Notes under the pieces: model-generated
Seen by the model: only the letters and a program-made list of their open reading frames with translations
What the model was told of the DNA's origin: nothing
Databases searched by the model: none
Made by a program: the position numbers and the translations under genes
Source: Amphibalanus amphitrite
Taxonomy: Eukaryota > Arthropoda > Thecostraca > Balanomorpha > Balanidae
DNA: 64,000 bases
Assembly (NCBI RefSeq): GCF_019059575.1
Contig: NW_024881782.1
Location: forward strand, 571,001-635,000
Reading direction: 5' to 3'
Shown: one piece after another, positions 1-10,136 of the stretch
Layout: each line of letters starts with the position of its first letter
How positions within the stretch are numbered: the first letter of the stretch is position 1

Positions 1-418
1 GACCAAAATGACGTCTGGTCTGTGACCAGCTTCTAGAGCCCATTATAGGCAAGAATTCGGCGTGTCAGGTCTCATTAACCGTTCGTTTCTAGACTTAAGA
101 TTAGAAACGTTCCAACATGTGAAATTGTGTTTGGTCCCTTGTGTCTTATTTGGCCGAGACCAGCGGAGGAACTTGGCCGGTGCCTTCAGGGCTGCTTAAC
201 TACAAATTTGCCGATCTGCGGAGCGCATGGAGCCAATCTAGCCAGGTTCAAAAGTATCAAAACCACTAGGAATGATATTGCGGCACAGCCAATCTTCAAG
301 GTTTCCGCGCCCCTAGAATATCTGCTGTTTAGCTGCCGGTTTCCAGTCACATGGCCTAAAGGCGAGGTCACTAGCGATGGAAATGGAAACACGTTGGACA
401 GGCTAGCTGTGAGAAGGA
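1..418. other. Left-edge sequence without recognised gene
   Basis: Moderately GC-rich sequence up to the TTAA that bounds the first TTAA element. The open frame around 127-483 reads into the element's G-run and resembles nothing I know, so I do not call it a gene. No repeat boundary, tRNA or splice-supported exon was seen. Confidence 0.4.
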
Positions 419-422
419 TTAA

Positions 423-1424
423 CCCGCGCACCGACGGGGGTCTGCGCCAACTTAGTACCGACGGGGGGGGGGGGGGCGGATGACCGCCCCCCCTGAGATC
501 TCGAGAACGAAGCAAGATAGCGACAAGCGGTAAACGGCATCGGATACGCACGGACAAGGTCTACAATTTTTACTAAGGTCATTTTCAGGTCAGGTCAAAG
601 ATGACGTCACAGGGGTCGAAAAAGTCAAAATGGCGGCGCTAGATATGGAGAGGGTTTTTCTCGAATAACTTTCGAAGTAGTCAAGATAGGAACAAACTAA
701 GGGCATCATCGTGATCCTCTCGTCGATCCGCATCGAATGATATATATGTTGACCTCGAAAGGTCAAGGTCAAAGGTTGACCTCAGGTCACGTGACCTCGA
801 GGTCATCATGTATATCATTCGATGCGTCTTGACGAGCTGAACACAATGAGACCATCCGCGCGGCTGTATCTTGTTCCTGTAAGGAGTTATTGGCAAAAAA
901 CCTTTGGTGACCTTTGATGACGTCACATGACCTTACAGCTGCCCAACAGCAAAACAGACCTCAAGGTAGTGAAGGTTGATCGTATGTGAAGTCATGTATG
1001 GTATATGGGGCCATTCCGACCCGTTTTAGTGGTAAAAACAGGGAGTTGATTTTTCCCCCATTGACTTATAATGGGGAGGTCGCGAAATTGACCTGACCTT
1101 AGGTCACCGACATCAAAATTCCGAGATATACAAATTGTAGCTACTAATGACCTAATAACATCCTGCGACTTTCAAAGGCCTCCGACATCTACTGTAGCTC
1201 TGGCACGGTGACAAAGTTGCAAAAAAGTGACTTGAGGTTGGGTCATTCAAAGTGACCTGGTGACCTGACCTTAAAAGTTAGGAGGTTCAAACTTGCACAC
1301 CATGTGTAAAATTGATGAGAGAATAGTCATACCAAATTTCGCGGCGCTACGCGCCGCGGTTTTCCCGCTATCCGCGAAAAACCTCAGGGGGGGCGGATAT
1401 CCGCCCCCCCCGTCGGTGCGCGGG
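423..1424. mobile_element. TTAA-flanked piggyBac-like MITE, copy 1 (PB1)
   Basis: A 1002-bp element lies between direct TTAA copies at 419-422 and 1425-1428. Its ends are an 18-bp perfect inverted repeat beginning CCCGCGCACCGACGGGGG. Next to both ends is a hairpin, a G-run, GCGG, a short loop, CCGC and a C-run, near 463-493 and 1387-1411. The interior holds many AGGTCA/TGACCT hexamers, including AGGTCACGTGACCT (IR2) at 784-797. These sit between inverted copies of a core containing ATTCGAT, near 729 and 817. There is no coding capacity. TTAA plus a CCC start fits the piggyBac superfamily; being nonautonomous is inferred from the lack of a transposase. Confidence 0.8.
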
Positions 1425-1490
1425 TTAACGTTCATTTTAAATCCGTGCATTGTCGCTTAATACCCATACCGACCGTTTTCTAAAAAGGCT

Positions 1491-1541
1491 AATTTCTCTC
1501 TCCCTCCCTCCCTCTCTCTCTCCCTTCCTCCCTCCCTCCCT

Positions 1542-1607
<66 letters not shown>

Positions 1608-1629
1608 CTCGCTCTCGCTCGCTCGCTCA
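1491..1629. repeat. CT-rich microsatellite
   Basis: A pyrimidine tract of CCCT and CT units grades into CT dinucleotides and ends in CGCTCGCTCG. It lies just outside element PB1. The open frame across it (Ser/Leu runs) is a product of the repeat. Confidence 0.9.
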
Positions 1630-2146
1630 CGACAAAAACTTCTAGGCAGGTCTAGACCCTTCCGACTATTGGGTCATTAAACTGACTTGGAGGGTCAACG
1701 CATGACCTATGATCAACGATTGGCCTATGATCTATAAATTGGGTATCATCGGCTTCCTCTCGTCACGTGCAACATGCTCCTTCTTTTCAAGAAGCTCTAG
1801 TTTGATCAAAAGCCGATCAACTGTGGGGTCTGATCCATCCCCACCCAAACGTTAGCGCCTGCGAAAACGCCGATATGGGTGCGAGTTATGGCATGTTCCT
1901 ATATAAACAATGTTATGTTTTGCTTTTTTAGTGGCTTACATCGATTTTGTTCTAAAAATAACGCAAAAAATCAGCATACAGTGATGTTACTTAAACTTTT
2001 ACGCCTAGTTTCCTTTTTAATAATGCTGCAATTGCATTCATGCAACATATTTCTTGGTCAGTTTTGTGACAAAGTTTTGGAAACAGTGCGGCAGAAAGCA
2101 AAACTTTGTTGTGAAACGACCTCCAGCCTCAGCAGGTCACGGTTAA

Positions 2147-2984
2147 CCCTCGCCCCGTTGGGCGGTGGGCAATAAAGCCCCCTGTGTATTTTCCTGAATA
2201 GCAAGAAAACGGCGGCACGCAGCCCCGCCAAATTTTTAATAGCTACCCGGGCATCAATTTAATACCTTTACACAAAACTTCAAGACTTAGGTTACCCTAG
2301 GTCAGGAGTTATTGAGGTCAAACTGAGATCATGTTCGAGCAAAAATGAGCAAAAAACATTAAATCTTGAAACGCTCACAAAAGCTACAGTTAACAAGCAA
2401 TTTCAAAGCTCTATATCTGGCCGTGTAGAGAAAAAACGGCGCAGAAATTTGACCTAATTTGACCTGACCTTTACCTGATCTTCACCAGAACATAACCCAA
2501 ACTGGCCCCCAAGGGTTGCCTGACCCACATAATCGCATTTGTCATGTAAAATGGACCAGAAAACATGCATCACATAATAGTTATCTTAATATTGTGACCC
2601 TCAGTGACCTGATCTCTGTGACCTGACGTATCAGTGACCCCAAATAGCAAAATATGTGTTTGACGAACAATTCCCCATCGAAAATAATTGTTCTTAATCG
2701 ATTCCTTATCGATGAATGACATGCATTTTACTCGATTTTACAACACATTTCTTGAAATGCCTGTAATCGGTGAAAATTCGACATTCGACTTGAACTGTGA
2801 CGTCATCGGTTTGACCCAGGTCAATGAAATTGAGCCAAAAGGTATTTCCTCGTTGGGGCCATGCAACACCGTTTGCTGCTTGTCGTTATTTTGCGTGATC
2901 TCGAGATCTTATGGGGGGCAAAATGCCCGCCTCCCCCCCCCCGCCAATGGGACCGATGCTCGGGAGACCCTAAGGGGGCGCGGG
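2147..2984. mobile_element. TTAA-flanked MITE, copy 2 (PB2), degenerate
   Basis: Bounded by TTAA at 2143-2146 and 2985-2988. The left end begins CCCTCGCCCC and the right end, on the opposite strand, CCCGCGCCCC, so the terminal repeat has decayed. Subterminal hairpins survive as GGGC-loop-GCCC near both ends. The GC-rich inner palindrome, AAAACGGCGGC type, lies at about 2207-2229. TGACCT/AGGTCA hexamers are scattered through the interior. At 838 bp it is the shortest copy in the family here. No coding sequence. Confidence 0.7.
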
Positions 2985-2988
2985 TTAA

Positions 2989-3432
2989 ATGACAGAACTG
3001 TTCCCAAGAAATAACATTACAGTCGTCTCCCGGCCTTGGCTAAAACGTTGGACGACTATGAATCGGCACGCTGCCGGCTCACCCCGCCCGCTGGCTACGG
3101 GTGGCCTTGACCGTTCAATGCCGATTGGCCAACGGCCGAGGTCGTGCGCTGGTCAGCACGCAGAGAGGACGGGACGCGGTACTGCACATTGTGAGTGACC
3201 TCTGACCTTTCCCCGTCCCCTGACCGCATGCCGTGCCGCCGGCCCAGGCGATAAAACCGGTTTTAGCCTCTACGCAGGCTGCCACTCTAACCCTTCCCTC
3301 CCACTTTACTATGTGCCGTAGTACGCGCTCGCGAGTAACTGGGCGGAGCAAATAGTCACCGATACAGAGGCGGAACTGGTTGCCCTCCCGCTCGCCGAGC
3401 GACCTACCGCTAAAACCCGCGAGACCTGTACA
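2989..3432. other. GC-rich gap between elements
   Basis: About 440 bases between PB2 and the left arm of the large inverted repeat. The strand compositions and short open frames gave no recognisable gene, tRNA or repeat. The segment is rich in CpG. Confidence 0.35.
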
Positions 3433-4071
3433 TACAGGTTGATGGTCCCCTACTCTTTATCCACCGGGTTCCTATGGCTCAGCATTGGCAGCAGCCGCCT
3501 GGTACCGGTAGACTGTGCCGCATGACCCGAGAGTGAAGCGGCACAGTCTACCCACGCCGTTTGACATCGGCTCGGGTCGCCGGGTGGAGCGCTTTGTAGA
3601 CCAGCTGTTGCGTCAGACCAGCGCGGGGGAGGGGCTCGTCTCGGTGGTTGGCGTGGGCTGGCGAGTGGTGTGGGGCGTGTTGGTGGACCATGGGGGCTGG
3701 GCGGGTGTGTGCGGTCACTTGCTGCATTGCACATTTTGCGTCGCTAAACAATTGCATTCCTGTTTTGCTAGGCACAATGCACGGAAGACCCAGCGAATAT
3801 AATTTACTTTACTTGTGCATTGTGCAAAACGTGATTTGGCACGGTATCGAGGCAACCATAGTTCTTGTGCCTATGCATGATATTTAGGCAATGCGTTTAT
3901 GAAAACGGTAGATTGATGCTGGATGTCAATTCGTATTGCTAAATGTCGGCACGTATTAAATGAATGAATGAATGAATCAATCAATCAAACAATCAATAGA
4001 CATGTATAAAACCGTTTAAATGGCTCGCAACCACTAATAGCAATCACACCATCCTAACTCGGAAAAGCAGC

Positions 4072-4160
4072 CGGAGCCCTGATGAGGCTCGAACCGGGAC
4101 TCCACGCTGTAAGTTTTGCCAATGATCATCATCATTCCACCAAGCTAGAGTAACCGGCAC
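4072..4160 (-). repeat. tRNA-like SINE head (internal A and B boxes)
   Basis: Read on the - strand, TAGCTTGGTGG (complement of 4137-4147) fits a Pol III A box and GGTTCGAGCC (complement of 4085-4094) fits a B box at tRNA-like spacing. The rest does not fold into a full cloverleaf by eye, so I call it a SINE-type relic and not a tRNA gene. A mirrored copy lies on the + strand at about 7748-7830. Confidence 0.5.
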
Positions 4161-4252
4161 CCGAACCCACAAAAACATTAATTGACTTTGCCGCCGACCT
4201 CCCGGCCCCGCCGCCCGCCCGGCCAGACTTTGCCCCGGCCATAGACACCATC

Positions 4253-4325
4253 TGGTGTAGCTCAGCGTAGGAGTGCTCGACTGTCAGACTGACCGGTAGT
4301 GAGGGGCTCAGTTCGAAACGCTTCG
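4253..4325 (+). repeat. Second tRNA-like SINE head, divergent from the first
   Basis: TAGCTCAGCGTAGG (4258-4271) resembles an A box and GTTCGAAAC (4311-4319) a B box. The mirrored copy on the - strand (about 7583-7650) has the better consensus GGTTCGAAAC. It lies back to back with the module at 4072-4160, so the arm carries two divergent Pol III-type heads. Confidence 0.5.
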
Positions 4326-4359
4326 GATGCTGGATGTTTATTTCTCGGTGGGAGGCTTA

Positions 4360-4858
4360 AAGGGACTATCCCACCTTTAACATGGGGTTTGAGTTGAGAT
4401 AGCCAAGTTTGCGGCGCGGTTCAGAAACCACTATCTATCTAGGTTGCAACCCCCGCGGCCTCTTGGTGTTGAAGAAATTCGTTCCCTTCATTTGAAAATG
4501 GGCCTTGTACAAGGCCCTATCTTCAACATGGAGCGACCGTTAGTGTGACGTCACCTCGTTTAGTCATTCTGATTTAAATGGGTTTGTTCGTTGAAAAATC
4601 GCTTAAAACTTGGTATGAACTTTGTTGTGGTGCCTACTGAGTAAAAAGAATCAGCTTTATGACAGTAATGTGGCCTGGGGAAGGAGGTAATTTTGGGCTG
4701 TGACGTCACATATTTGAAAGTTTGTGTTTGGAATATGGGAAGCCTAAGATGTTTAATGAAAAATAAATACCAGAACCGTGTTCCTGGTCATCCAATCTAT
4801 AAAGTCGGGCACAATTTAACTGGTTTTAATAACATTTTAGAAGGTGGGATAGTCCCTT
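4360..4858. mobile_element. 499-bp MITE with TA target site, left arm only
   Basis: Ends are the inverted repeat AAGGGACTATCCCACCTT, with TA at 4358-4359 and 4859-4860. The matching position of the right arm (near 7540) lacks it and keeps a single TA, so an empty site is visible in the same window. A TA duplication points to the Tc1/mariner group. No transposase is present, so it is nonautonomous. Confidence 0.8.
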
Positions 4859-5308
4859 TAACGTTTAGTCCACTTTTCAGAAAGATCATTTGGTGACTGA
4901 CCTGTTTTCTTTCTTTCCTGCAATTCATGAGGAGACCGTATGCACCCTTACCTGTCCTTCCGCACCCCACTTGGGAGATGGATGGTTGCCCTCCCCCATG
5001 GGTTTGTGAATATCTCTAAAACAAATTTTTGGAGGGGGATATGATCGGTTCAATGCCACAAGTGACCACACACGCCCAGCCTCAGGTCCGCTCACTCCCT
5101 ACCCATATCACCCCCTCCCCACACCACACTCCAGCCCGCCTCATCTACCGAGCCGAGCCATAACGAGCCTCAGCGCCCCGGGGCGCGACCTGTCAGCGAA
5201 CCGGCGGGGACGCGGGCCGGCGGTTGCGTGCGCCGCGGGGGCAGGGGCGCGTCCAGGCGTCGGGGACATCGAGGCGGCGCGAGCTGGCGCCGCCACGGCG
5301 ACACTGGA

Positions 5309-5382
5309 CCAGACCTGATAATTGGACACCTCAACATTCAGTCGTTGAAGCCCAAACTGCCGGATCTGCGAGACGACATTCA
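5309..5382 (+). pseudogene. Non-LTR retrotransposon endonuclease fragment, interrupted
   Basis: The frame reads IIGHLNIQSLKPKLPDLRDD, the typical start of an apurinic-type endonuclease domain in non-LTR retrotransposons (H-x-N-x-x-S-L motif). It is cut by the hAT element at 5393. On the far side (from about 7162) the frame continues with a phrase of the VHGFDILSL type, which is the expected next motif. Only a few dozen codons survive before the right inverted-repeat arm, so this is a dead fragment. Confidence 0.6.
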
Positions 5383-5392
5383 TAGAGGACTG

Positions 5393-7153
5393 CAGGGGCG
5401 GATCCAGGAAAACTCCAAGGGGAGGGTCATGAATCGAAGTGGTGCCCCTACCTATACCCAAAATTAAAAACTCAACGGATTTCGTCCACTTCATTTTGGT
5501 GGTGCCCCCATTTTCAGTTTTTTTTCTTTTTATTTTTTTTAAGTAGTATCTTAACTCTTAGCCACAACCACATTTACCAATTGTAAGCAAGTATATATGA
5601 ATGTGCTATGTGTATATATGTTGTGGACGCTGAGTAGTGACTTGAGTACTTACCAGGAACGTTATCAGGTAAGCAAATCGTTGTCAGTCCGACGAACTTG
5701 ACCCTGGCGTCTAAAGGGTCTGTCCTTGACACTTCAGGCTTGTCAGGGGCACCAAAGTCCTTCCAGGGACACCACAAACCTGTCAGGGGCACCTACGGCC
5801 TTGTAGGGGCGCCACAGGCCCGCCAGGGGCACCACAGGCCTGCCAGGAAGCAGGGGCACCACAGGTCTAGCAAGTATACACGACAGGCCTGTCAGGGGCA
5901 CAACGGGCCTGTTGGGCCCATGAGCACCCCTAGGGGCAGGGGCACCACAGTCCTTCCAGGGGCAGCGCAGGCCTGTGAGGGGCACCAGCGGCCTAGCAGG
6001 GGCACCAGTCAACACAGGCCTGCCAGGGGCACCACAGACCTGCCAGGGGCACCAGAGGCCTGCCAGGAGCACCACCGACCTCGCAGGGGTAACTTGGGCC
6101 TGTCAGGGCCCAGGGGCACCACGGGCCTGTCGAGGGGCACTTCAGGCTTTTCAGGGGCACCATAGTCCTCTCCGGGCGCAGGGGTAGCAGGGGCACCAGA
6201 GGCCTGCCAGGGGCACTACAGGCCTAGCAAGGGCACCACTGGTCTATCAGGGGCACCACGAGCCTGTCATAGCCAGGCATCTCAGGCTTGTCGAGGCCCA
6301 GGGGCACCACAGGTCTGTGAGGGGCACCAGCGACCTAGCAGGGGCACCAGTCAACACAGGTCTGCCAGGGGCGCCACAGACCTGCCAGGGGCACCACAGA
6401 CCTGCCAGAGGCACCAGAGGTCTGCCAGGGGCACCACCGGCCTCGCAGGGGCACCTTGGGCCTGTCAGGGGCACCACGGGCCTGCCGAGGGGCACTTCAG
6501 ACTTTTCAGGGGCACCAGTCCTCTCCGGGCGCAGGGGTACCAGCGGCCTAGCAAGGGCACCAGAGGCCTGCCAGGGGCACCACAGGCCTAACAAGGGCAC
6601 CACGGGCCTGTCAGGGGCACCTCAGGCTTGTCAGGGCCCAGGGACACCACAGTCCTTCCAAGGGCACCGCAAGCCTGTCAGGGGCACCAGAGGCCTGCCA
6701 GGGGCACCACAGACCTAGCAAGGGAACCACTGGCCTGTCAGGGGCACCTCAGGCTTGTCAGGGCCCAGGGGCACCACAGTCCTTCCAGGGGCATTACAAG
6801 CCTGTCAGGGGCACCAGAGGCCTAGCAAGGGCACCACAGGCCTGCCATGGACACCACAGGCCTTCCAGGGGCACCACCGGCCTTGCAGGGGCGCCTCAGG
6901 CCTGTCAGGGGCACCACGTGCCTGCCGGGGACACTTCAGGCTTGTCAGGGGCGTTACAGTCCTATCAGGGCCCAGGGGCACCAGGCCCGTGGTGTCCCTG
7001 CTAGGCCTGTGGTGCCCCTGGCGGTCCTGTGGTGCCCCTGTCAGGACTGTGATACCCCTGATAGGCCGGTGGTGCCCCTGGCAGGTCTTTGGGCCCCCGG
7101 GCCTCAAGGGGGGGGCCATGACCCATGTGACCCCCCCCTTGGATCCGCCACTG
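5393..7153. mobile_element. hAT-like element carrying a 20-bp minisatellite
   Basis: Ends are CAGGGGCGGATCCA (5393) and TGGATCCGCCACTG (to 7153), an inverted repeat typical of hAT elements. Flanking 8-mers TAGAGGAC (5383-5390) and TAGAGGAG (7154-7161) match in 7 of 8 positions, as expected for an aged hAT target duplication, with two extra bases on the left. It interrupts the endonuclease fragment. Most of the interior is a minisatellite and no transposase is visible. Confidence 0.65.
5735..7090. repeat. 20-bp minisatellite, unit CCTGCCAGGGGCACCACAGG
   Basis: Roughly 65 imperfect copies of a 20-bp unit fill most of the hAT-like element. Variants alternate CCTGCC/CCTGTC/CCTAGC and CACAGG/CAGAGG. 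The copy after about 6985 is inverted relative to the bulk. Because 20 is not a multiple of 3 and the unit has few stops, several frames on both strands stay open (Gly-Ala-Pro-Gln-like repeats). I treat these as repeat artefacts. Confidence 0.85.
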
Positions 7154-7202
7154 TAGAGGAGTTCACGGATTTGATATATTGTCACTGTTATTATATAACA
7201 GT

Positions 7203-8492
7203 GTTCGCTGACAGGTCGCGCCCCGGGGCGCTGAGGCTCGTTGTGGCTCGGCTCGGTGGATGAGGCGGGCTGGAGTGTGGTGTGGGGAGGGGGTGATATG
7301 GGTAGGGAGTGAGCGGACCTGGGGCTGGGCGTGTGTGGTCACTTGTCGCATAGAACCGATCATATCCCCCTCCAAAAATTTGTTTTAGAGATATTCACAA
7401 ACCCATGGGGGAGGGCAACCATCCATCTCCCAAGTGGGGTGCGGAAGGACAGGTAAGGGTGCATACGGTCTCCTCATGAACTGCAGGAAAGAAAGAAAAC
7501 AGGTCAGTCACCAAATGATCTTTCTGAAAAGTGGACTAAACGTAAAGTCTCCCACCGAGAAATAAACATCCAGCATCCGAAGCGTTTCGAACCGAGCCCC
7601 TCACTACCGGTCAGTTTGACAGTCGAGCACTCCTACGCTGAGCTACACCGGATGGTGTCTATGGCCGGGGCAAAGTCTGGTCGGGCGGGCGGCGGGGCCG
7701 GGAGGTCGGCGGCAAAGTCAATTAATGTTTTTGTGGGTTCGGGTGCCGGTTACTCTAGCTTGGTGGAATGATGATGGATCATTGGCAAAATTTACAGCGT
7801 GGAGTCCCGGTTCGAGCCTCATCAGGGCTCCGGCTGCTTTTCCGAGTTAGGATGGTGTGATTGCTATTAGTGGTTGCGAGCCATTTAAACGGTTTTATAC
7901 ATGTCTATTGATTGTTTGATTGATTGATTGATTCATTCATTCATTCATTCATTCATTTAATACGTGCCGACATTTAGCAATACGAATTGACATCCAGCAT
8001 CAATCTACCGTTTTCATAAACGTATTGCCTAAATATCATGCATAGGCACAAGACCTATGGTTGCCTCGATATCGTGCCAAACCACGTTTTGCACAATGCA
8101 CAAGTAAAGTAGTTAAATTATATTCGCTGGGTCTTCCGTGCATTGTGCCTAGCAAAACAGGAATGCAATTGTTAAGCGATGCAAAATGTGCAATGCAGCA
8201 AGTGACCACACACACCCGCCCAGCCCCCATGGTCCACCAACACGCCCAACACCATTCGCCAGCCCACGCCAGCCACCGAGACGAGCGAGCCCCTCCCCCC
8301 GCGCTGGTCTGACGCAACAGCTGGTCTACAAAGCGCTCCACCCGGCGACCCGAGCCGATGTCAAACGGCGTGGGTAGACTGTGCCGCTTCACTCTCGGGT
8401 CATGCGGCACAGCCTACCGGTACCAGGCGGCTGCTGCCAATGCTGAGCCATAGGAACCCGGTGGATAAAGAGTAGGGGACCATCAACCTGTA
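7203..8492. repeat. Right arm of the 5-kb inverted-repeat structure
   Basis: Reverse complement of 3433-5202 without the 499-bp insertion. It carries the mirrored TTCA/TTGA microsatellite (about 7916-7960) and the mirrored tRNA-like heads at about 7583-7650 (-) and 7748-7830 (+). The spacer between arms (5203-7202) contains the endonuclease fragment and the hAT element. Confidence 0.85.
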
Positions 8493-8623
8493 CACGACTG
8501 TACCAGTACCTACAAGGGTAAAGAGCAGAAAATAAATGGATAGCAGGCCTGTCGCATACTGCTGGGTGGTCCGTCTTACCCCGCGTTTTTTCTTTTAAAT
8601 GATTTCGACATGCCCCCCTTTAA

Positions 8624-9610
8624 CCCGCGCCCCGCTGGGCTATTCAGCCATACGCGCCCTGCTAAGGGGGGGGGGCAGATTCTGCCCCCCCCTGTCTAAC
8701 TTCCGAACCGATGGTCGTAGAAAGACGGGGAAAACGGCAATCGAAAGCTCTCAACAAGGCGGATCTTAAGAGCCCAATTTTTTTTGCTTAAGTAGGTCAG
8801 AGGTCAGGTCAAGGTCAGGTCAAGGGTACAAAATACAAGTTTCTACAGTATCGGCCTTGAACCGTAGTTGCCGAAGAATGGACTGAGACTGATTGCCCAA
8901 AACGTGTTCTTAGACTACCAAGACAATATTCGTTGCACACAATGTCATTCAAAGGTCAAGGTCAAGGTCAGGTCAGGTCAGGTCAGATCACCAAAAACAA
9001 AATATAGAAAAGGGCATGTGCGACACATGTTTTATGGGTCATTTTACTCATGGAATTCAATAGGCACACTCAATAAGTGATATGGACCACCTCTGGATGA
9101 ATTTCAGGTCGAGGTCAGGTCAAGGTCAGGTCAAGTGAGGTCAAATTTTGAAAATGGTTGTTAAGGCCTAAAAAGGTGTCTATTCGATGCAGTTTTTCAC
9201 GGCGAATCGAATGGTGCTATTATTGTTTCCGTACGAGGTCTAGAACTTCCAAAAAAATCATTTTTTTCCAAAATCCAAAATTTTCAAAAAACCGAGATAG
9301 ACATTTGATAGACAAAGTAGAATCATGTATAACCTTTTTTGTTACGTCTTGATTCCTTTAAAAATGAAGATGTTAGCGGCGTTTGAAATTTTGCCGTTTT
9401 TGAGGCGAAAATGGCGAACATGACGTCACTAAAACGTCAATTTCTCAAAAGTTTTCCGACGGATTTCGCTCAAATTTTCAGGGAACGTGTCAAATTGATG
9501 TATGATAAGGTACTGAAAGTTTGACGTCGTTGGCGTAACGCGTTTAGAAGTTATTGGCGAAAAACGGGAGGGGGGGGGGCAGATTCTGCCCCCCCCCAGC
9601 GGGGCGCGGG
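8624..9610. mobile_element. TTAA-flanked MITE, copy 3 (PB3), densest AGGTCA array
   Basis: 987 bp between TTAA 8620-8623 and 9611-9614. The inverted ends begin CCCGCGCCCCGCTGGG. Both ends carry the same hairpin, a G-run, GGCAGATTCTGCC and a C-run. The left end repeats part of the terminal sequence before the hairpin. The interior has AGGTCAGAGGTCA, a perfect DR1, at 8794-8806. It also has an overlapping head-to-tail array of AGGTCA at 8953-8986, where the first three hexamers are DR0. No coding sequence is visible. Confidence 0.85.
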
Positions 9611-9665
9611 TTAAGAGTAACCACGGACCACCACCTATATTTCTTGAATTTCAGATTCAGTCTCA

Positions 9666-9666
<1 letters not shown>

Positions 9667-9751
<85 letters not shown>
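9667..9751. repeat. TA microsatellite
   Basis: Pure AT dinucleotide run directly left of the 121-bp palindrome. Open frames reading Tyr-Ile repeats come from it and are not genes. Confidence 0.95.
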
Positions 9752-9754
<3 letters not shown>

Positions 9755-9775
9755 ACAAACTTATGCCAGATTAAA

Positions 9776-9891
9776 TATAGCGAACAAACTAATAAGTGAC
9801 GTTTCGACTTTTTATTGCTAAAGTCTGCCTCAGAACTTCTGAGGCAGACTTTAGCAATAAAAAGTCGAAACGTCACTTATTAGTTTGTTCG

Positions 9892-9896
<5 letters not shown>
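9776..9896. repeat. Perfect 121-bp palindrome between TA tracts
   Basis: Sixty bases (9776-9835) are followed by one central C (9836) and their exact reverse complement (9837-9896). The arm contains AGTGACGTTTCGAC and TGAGGCAGACTTTAG. TA microsatellites touch both sides. No mismatch was found by eye. It would form a 60-bp hairpin. Confidence 0.9.

Positions 9897-9973
<77 letters not shown>
9893..9973. repeat. TA microsatellite, right of palindrome
   Basis: AT dinucleotides continue from the palindrome's end to the first of the GCGAA palindrome clusters. Confidence 0.95.
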
Positions 9974-9974
<1 letters not shown>

Positions 9975-9976
<2 letters not shown>

Positions 9977-10136
9977 ACGGGCCAAGTGCGAAGGCTAGTC
10001 CGTTTGCGAACGGACTAGTCCATTCGCGAATGGACTAGGCCGTTTGCGAATGGCGGTCCGTTTGCAAACGGACTAGTCCGTTTGCGAATGGCCGGCCATT
10101 CGCGAATGGCCTAGGCCGTTTGCGAACGGACGGGTT
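9975..10136. repeat. Cluster of GCGAA palindromes (left copy)
   Basis: Tandem palindromic units such as AGTCCATTCGCGAATGGACT (a perfect 20-bp palindrome) and AGTCCGTTTGCGAACGGACT. They are preceded by GGGCCAAGTGCGAAGGCTAG. The same motif string occurs inverted at 15275-15412, so the two clusters face each other across 5.2 kb. Confidence 0.75.

Larger units (their letters stand above)
3433..5202. repeat. Left arm of a 5-kb inverted-repeat structure
   Basis: The sequence from 3433 to 5202 is the near-identical reverse complement of 7203-8492, apart from a 499-bp insertion at 4360-4858 found only in this arm. The outermost paired bases are TACAGGTTGATGG (3433) and its complement ending at 8492. 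The arm holds an AATG/AATC microsatellite (about 3957-3999) and two divergent tRNA-like promoter modules. Short open frames here also appear mirrored in the other arm and are not genes. The arms could extrude a large cruciform or mark a foldback transposon. The event may be recent, since the arms differ by only scattered substitutions. Confidence 0.85.

Noticed and set aside
423-1424. Reading the TTAA elements as solo LTRs
   Set aside because: Ends are inverted rather than direct, begin CCC rather than TG, and the target is TTAA.
4072-4325. Two tRNA genes
   Set aside because: A and B boxes are present, but no complete cloverleaf or acceptor stem was found by eye, and the modules lie in a duplicated repeat. 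SINE heads fit better.
5735-7090. CRISPR-like short regular repeats
   Set aside because: Units are tandem without unique spacers, are not palindromic in the CRISPR way, and the genome is eukaryotic.
5698-7263. Overlapping Gly-Ala-Pro-Gln-rich frames on both strands
   Set aside because: They follow from a 20-bp minisatellite with few stop codons, not from a conserved protein.
9544-9876. Tyr-Ile repeat frames over TA microsatellites (also 9796-10038 and 15350-15790)
   Set aside because: Dinucleotide repeat artefacts.
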